In this document: positions 4,912 to 6,806 of the stretch, piece after piece
Layout: each line of letters begins with the position of its first letter
Numbering within the stretch: position 1 is the stretch's first letter
Assembly (NCBI GenBank): GCA_030616265.1
Contig: JAUWXS010000031.1
Span: 1 to 6,806, forward strand
Origin: Dehalococcoidia bacterium
GTDB taxonomy: Bacteria; Chloroflexota; Dehalococcoidia; Dehalococcoidales; BS750m-G39
Direction of reading: 5' to 3'
DNA: 6,806 nucleotides
Translations under genes and position numbers: made by a program
The notes under the pieces: model-generated
The model's input: only the letters and a program-made list of their open reading frames with translations
Told to the model about the DNA's origin: nothing
Databases searched by the model: none

Positions 4912-5589
4912 ATGGAACAGATACCACTTTTAGTTGCTTTTAGCGCCGGGCTGCTAGCTTTCCTCTCCCCCTGCGTGCTGCCTTTAGTGCCGGTGTACCT
5001 GGCTAACATATGTGGCACCGAAATACTTGAGTCAGAGACCAGACGGAGCCGCTTCCCCATATTCTTTCATTCTCTCAGCTTTGTTGCTGGCTTTGCCGTG
5101 GTTTTCACTGCCCTGGGGGCGGTGGTCGGGCTGGCCGGTTTTGCCATCGGCTCTCATTCGCTCATCCTCAAGATAGCCGGCGGTTTGCTTATAGCCTTCG
5201 GCGTCTTTCTGTTGGCCTCCGTAAGATTCCCCTGGCTGAACTACGAAAAGCGGCTGGCGCCCTCCCTGGGTGCTACCACCGGCTACCTGCGCTCATTCCT
5301 CATCGGCGCCATATTCTCCCTGGCCTGGACTCCCTGCATTGGTGGTCTTCTTGCCGGCGCCCTAGCCCTTGCCCTAGGTTCAGAAGCACCCTTACCCGGT
5401 GCCTCTCTTCTGGCCACCTTTTCTCTTGGGCTGGGCATCCCCTTCCTGGTCATCGGCATCGCTTTTGATTCCCTCCGCCCCCTCTTAAGGCGCGTTCACC
5501 GCTATTCCACCTGGAGCTATATCGTCAGCGGCGTGCTCTTGATAACGGTGGGAATACTCACCCTGACCAACACCCTGAACTGGTTTTAG
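4912..5589 (+). CDS. ccdA: CcdA-type thiol-disulfide electron transporter (DsbD membrane domain)
   Basis: This 225-residue membrane protein is the size of CcdA and has about six hydrophobic segments. Its two redox cysteines lie in the conserved contexts FLSPCVLPLVPVYL (C21) and SLAWTPCIGGLLAGAL (C142), one in each half of the inverted repeat. CcdA takes electrons from cytoplasmic thioredoxin and passes them across the membrane to extracytoplasmic thioredoxin-like proteins, for example for cytochrome c maturation or disulfide reduction. The next gene encodes just such a partner. The start is the first possible one, since an in-frame TGA lies at 4903-4905. The ribosome-binding site is weak (GAAG directly before the ATG, GAAAGG 15 nt away). 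The gene diverges from the nuclease-csaA operon. Confidence 0.93.
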   Translation: MEQIPLLVAFSAGLLAFLSPCVLPLVPVYLANICGTEILESETRRSRFPIFFHSLSFVAGFAVVFTALGAVVGLAGFAIGSHSLILKIAGGLLIAFGVFLLASVRFPWLNYEKRLAPSLGATTGYLRSFLIGAIFSLAWTPCIGGLLAGALALALGSEAPLPGASLLATFSLGLGIPFLVIGIAFDSLRPLLRRVHRYSTWSYIVSGVLLITVGILTLTNTLNWF

Positions 5590-5604
5590 GGCAGCGTTTA
5601 AGGG

Positions 5605-5610
5605 TATAAT
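5605..5610 (+). promoter_or_regulatory. Possible internal -10 box before the thioredoxin lipoprotein gene
   Basis: A perfect TATAAT lies in the 39-nt gap between ccdA and the next gene, 18 nt before the ATG. The best -35 (TGGTTT, 5581-5586) is poor, so it may be chance or a weak internal promoter that supplements the operon transcript. The actual ribosome-binding site AGAGG is at 5617-5621. Confidence 0.3.
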
Positions 5611-5628
5611 TACTAAAGAGGTTGACCT

Positions 5629-6273
5629 ATGGTTAGAATATTAAAGGTATTGGTGATAATAGCGCTGGCGGCGGTTCTGGTCATCGGGCTGACGACCACT
5701 GCCTGCTGTGACGGCGTTGACGGTAACGGCGACGGGCCCAACGGAAACGTACCTAATGGTAATGAGCCCAACGGCAGCGTGCCTGGCGAGCCCGATTTAA
5801 GCGGGCTGGGTTTGATAATAGATTGCGACGAATATACCGGCCAGGGCCTCCAGTCCGGCGACCCGGCGCCCGACTTCCGGTTCCAGGACGCCGTCGGCCA
5901 GACCTTCTCCTTAAGCGATTTCAGAGGCAGGCTGGTGCTGCTCAACTTCTGGACGACCTGGTGCGGCTTCTGCATCGTGGAGCTGCCCTATTTAGAGCAG
6001 ATTTATGAGGAATGGCCGTCGGACGAGCTGCTGCTGCTAGCCGTCGACATAGGCGAGAGCCCCGGTACGGTCAACGATTATATCGAGGATAATGAGATCT
6101 TCCTGCCGGTAGTGCTGGATAGGGAAAGAGAGGTCACGGCGCAGTACCGGGTGAACAGCATTCCACGCACCCTCTTCATTGACAAAGAGGGCATAATCCA
6201 GGTTGTCATGTTCGGCGCCTTCAATAACCCGGAAGAGATAGAAGACATCTTAAACCAGCTCGCCAGCCAGTAA
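5629..6273 (+). CDS. TlpA/ResA-like thioredoxin-fold lipoprotein
   Basis: The 214-residue protein has an N-terminal hydrophobic segment (residues 4-22) ending in TTTACC, so C26 is a plausible lipid-attachment site. A flexible Gly/Asn/Pro linker with repeated PNGN/PNGS units follows (about residues 32-55). The AhpC/TSA-thioredoxin domain starts at GDPAPDFRFQD (78-88) and contains FWTTWCGFC (C112, C115 active site), the ELPYLEQIYEE helix and VNSIPRTLFID (175-185) with cis-proline P179. Members of this group reduce disulfides outside the cytoplasm, often for cytochrome c or metallocentre assembly, with CcdA as electron donor. The adjacent upstream ccdA fits this directly. AGAGG (5617-5621) sits 7 nt before the ATG. 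C66, between linker and domain, has no obvious role. It is a reductase or oxidase of unknown target. Confidence 0.9.
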   Translation: MVRILKVLVIIALAAVLVIGLTTTACCDGVDGNGDGPNGNVPNGNEPNGSVPGEPDLSGLGLIIDCDEYTGQGLQSGDPAPDFRFQDAVGQTFSLSDFRGRLVLLNFWTTWCGFCIVELPYLEQIYEEWPSDELLLLAVDIGESPGTVNDYIEDNEIFLPVVLDREREVTAQYRVNSIPRTLFIDKEGIIQVVMFGAFNNPEEIEDILNQLASQ

Positions 6274-6284
6274 GGGGGTTAGAT

Positions 6285-6599
6285 ATGGGTGATGTTTTAG
6301 ATGAAGCCTACGCCATAGCCCAGTGCAAAGATTGCCCGTGGTATAAGTCCTGCGTCATGCCGATGAGATTTACCGCCGAGGACATCCGCCGCCAGCTGGA
6401 ATCCTCAGCGCCGGGGATGGATATCTCGCAGCAGGCTGACCTGGGAATGCAAAACCTCCTCTCCAGTATGGCCACCGCCGCCCAGAACTCCATCCTGGAA
6501 GGATGCCCCATCTTTATCGAGCGCCTGCGCAACGACCCCGACCTCGCCCAAAAGCTGAAGCAGATGATGCAAACCTGGGGCAAAGAAGAAGAGGGCTAG
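6285..6599 (+). CDS. Small conserved-looking protein with four cysteines, function unknown
   Basis: I do not recognise a named family in these 104 residues. It has no signal peptide or membrane segment, so it is probably cytoplasmic. The N-terminus carries CKDCPWYKSC (C14-x2-C17-x5-C23) and a single further cysteine in LEGCPIF (C74). Three clustered cysteines plus a distant one would suit an iron-sulfur cluster or zinc site. The rest is predicted helical, with a Gln/Met-rich middle (about 46-70) and a charged C-terminus. The start is well supported: AAGGGGG (6272-6278) is 6 nt before the ATG, overlaps the stop codon of the thioredoxin gene, and gives an 11-nt intergenic gap. The gene is thus the third member of the ccdA operon. 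Its stop lies within a palindrome shared with the converging ABC gene. Confidence 0.75.
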   Translation: MGDVLDEAYAIAQCKDCPWYKSCVMPMRFTAEDIRRQLESSAPGMDISQQADLGMQNLLSSMATAAQNSILEGCPIFIERLRNDPDLAQKLKQMMQTWGKEEEG

Positions 6600-6609
6600 A
6601 GTCTAGCCC
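6593..6609. repeat. Palindrome spanning both convergent stop codons
   Basis: GGGCTAGA (6593-6600) and TCTAGCCC (6602-6609) form an 8-bp inverted repeat around a single central base. As RNA it would give a 6-bp stem with the loop GAGTC. The arms contain the TAG stops of the plus-strand gene (6597-6599) and of the minus-strand gene (6603-6605). A U-rich stretch (CTTCTTCTTT) follows on the minus strand, so it may terminate the ABC transcript weakly; the plus strand shows no T run. Confidence 0.6.
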
Positions 6610-6806
6610 CTGAGCAAAATCTCATCCTCGCTGAACTTGCTGCCGCTGGCGCGCTCGAAGGCGGTTATCAGATTGTTAATGGTCAGGCCGGTGCGCTGCT
6701 CCTGATTCAAGTCAACCAGAATCTTACCCTCATGCATCATAATAAGGCGGTTGCCGTAGCGCAGGGCAAGCTCCATATTGTGGGTAATCATCAGGGTGGT
6801 TATCTT
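6603..6806 (-). CDS. ABC transporter ATPase, C-terminal fragment (COG1101-like)
   Basis: Only the last 67 codons are inside the window; the gene continues beyond the right edge, so the ATG at 6791 is not the true start. The frame is open to 6806 and reads KITTLMITHNMELALRYG, where the histidine of THNM is the H-loop (switch) residue of ABC ATPases. NRLIMMHEGKILVDL is the usual strand pair after it. The tail (LTINNLITAFERAS, then SEDEILL) resembles the uncharacterised COG1101 ATPases, which work with a COG2984 substrate-binding protein and a COG4120 permease; some of these systems import tryptophan or similar compounds. This type is unlike BtuD, so it is probably not the partner of the btuF in this window. 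Partner genes would lie to the right. Confidence 0.85.
   Translation of the reverse strand, partial: KITTLMITHNMELALRYGNRLIMMHEGKILVDLNQEQRTGLTINNLITAFERASGSKFSEDEILLRG

Noticed and set aside
6603..6806. BtuD partner of the BtuF in this window
   Set aside because: The C-terminal tail matches the COG1101 type rather than BtuD, and the gene is in a different operon about 3.6 kb away.

Overview
The window looks like a chromosomal segment of an anaerobic or microaerophilic bacterium with moderately GC-rich coding sequence. The combination of a stand-alone asparagine-synthetase-type protein, a corrinoid-binding lipoprotein behind a cobalamin riboswitch, a CcdA/TlpA pair and a COG1101-like ABC ATPase suggests Chloroflexota, possibly Dehalococcoidia. 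That assignment is an impression from gene content; no marker gene proves it. No insertion sequence, phage gene or CRISPR array was seen.

Layout. Positions 1-63 hold nothing I can identify. A tRNA-Ala(TGC) lies on the minus strand (64-139). Its promoter abuts, back to back, the promoter of a TSUP-family (TauE/SafE-like) anion exporter read on the plus strand (225-1049). A short convergent spacer with weak hairpins follows. A minus-strand block then runs from about 4836 down to 1147. In transcription order it holds a PD-(D/E)XK nuclease with an iron-sulfur-type cysteine pattern (4793-3657), the tRNA-binding protein CsaA (3640-3311), a new promoter, a cobalamin riboswitch with terminator and antiterminator, the BtuF-like lipoprotein (3001-2090) and, overlapping it by 17 nt, the asparagine-synthetase-domain protein with a C-terminal zinc ribbon (2106-1147). 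Divergent from the nuclease is a plus-strand operon: ccdA (4912-5589), a TlpA/ResA-like thioredoxin lipoprotein (5629-6273) and a small four-cysteine protein of unknown function (6285-6599). This last gene converges, three bases from stop to stop, on the 3' end of an ABC transporter ATPase that leaves the window on the right.

How the genes work together. CcdA passes electrons across the membrane and the TlpA-like protein is its likely extracytoplasmic acceptor; the small Cys protein is probably co-expressed. BtuF captures corrinoid, and its expression should be turned down by cobalamin through the riboswitch. The translationally coupled synthetase-like protein falls under the same control, which is the most unusual feature here: an adenylating amide-forming enzyme without a glutaminase domain, apparently co-regulated with corrinoid uptake. 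A role in corrinoid amidation or salvage is an inference to be tested.
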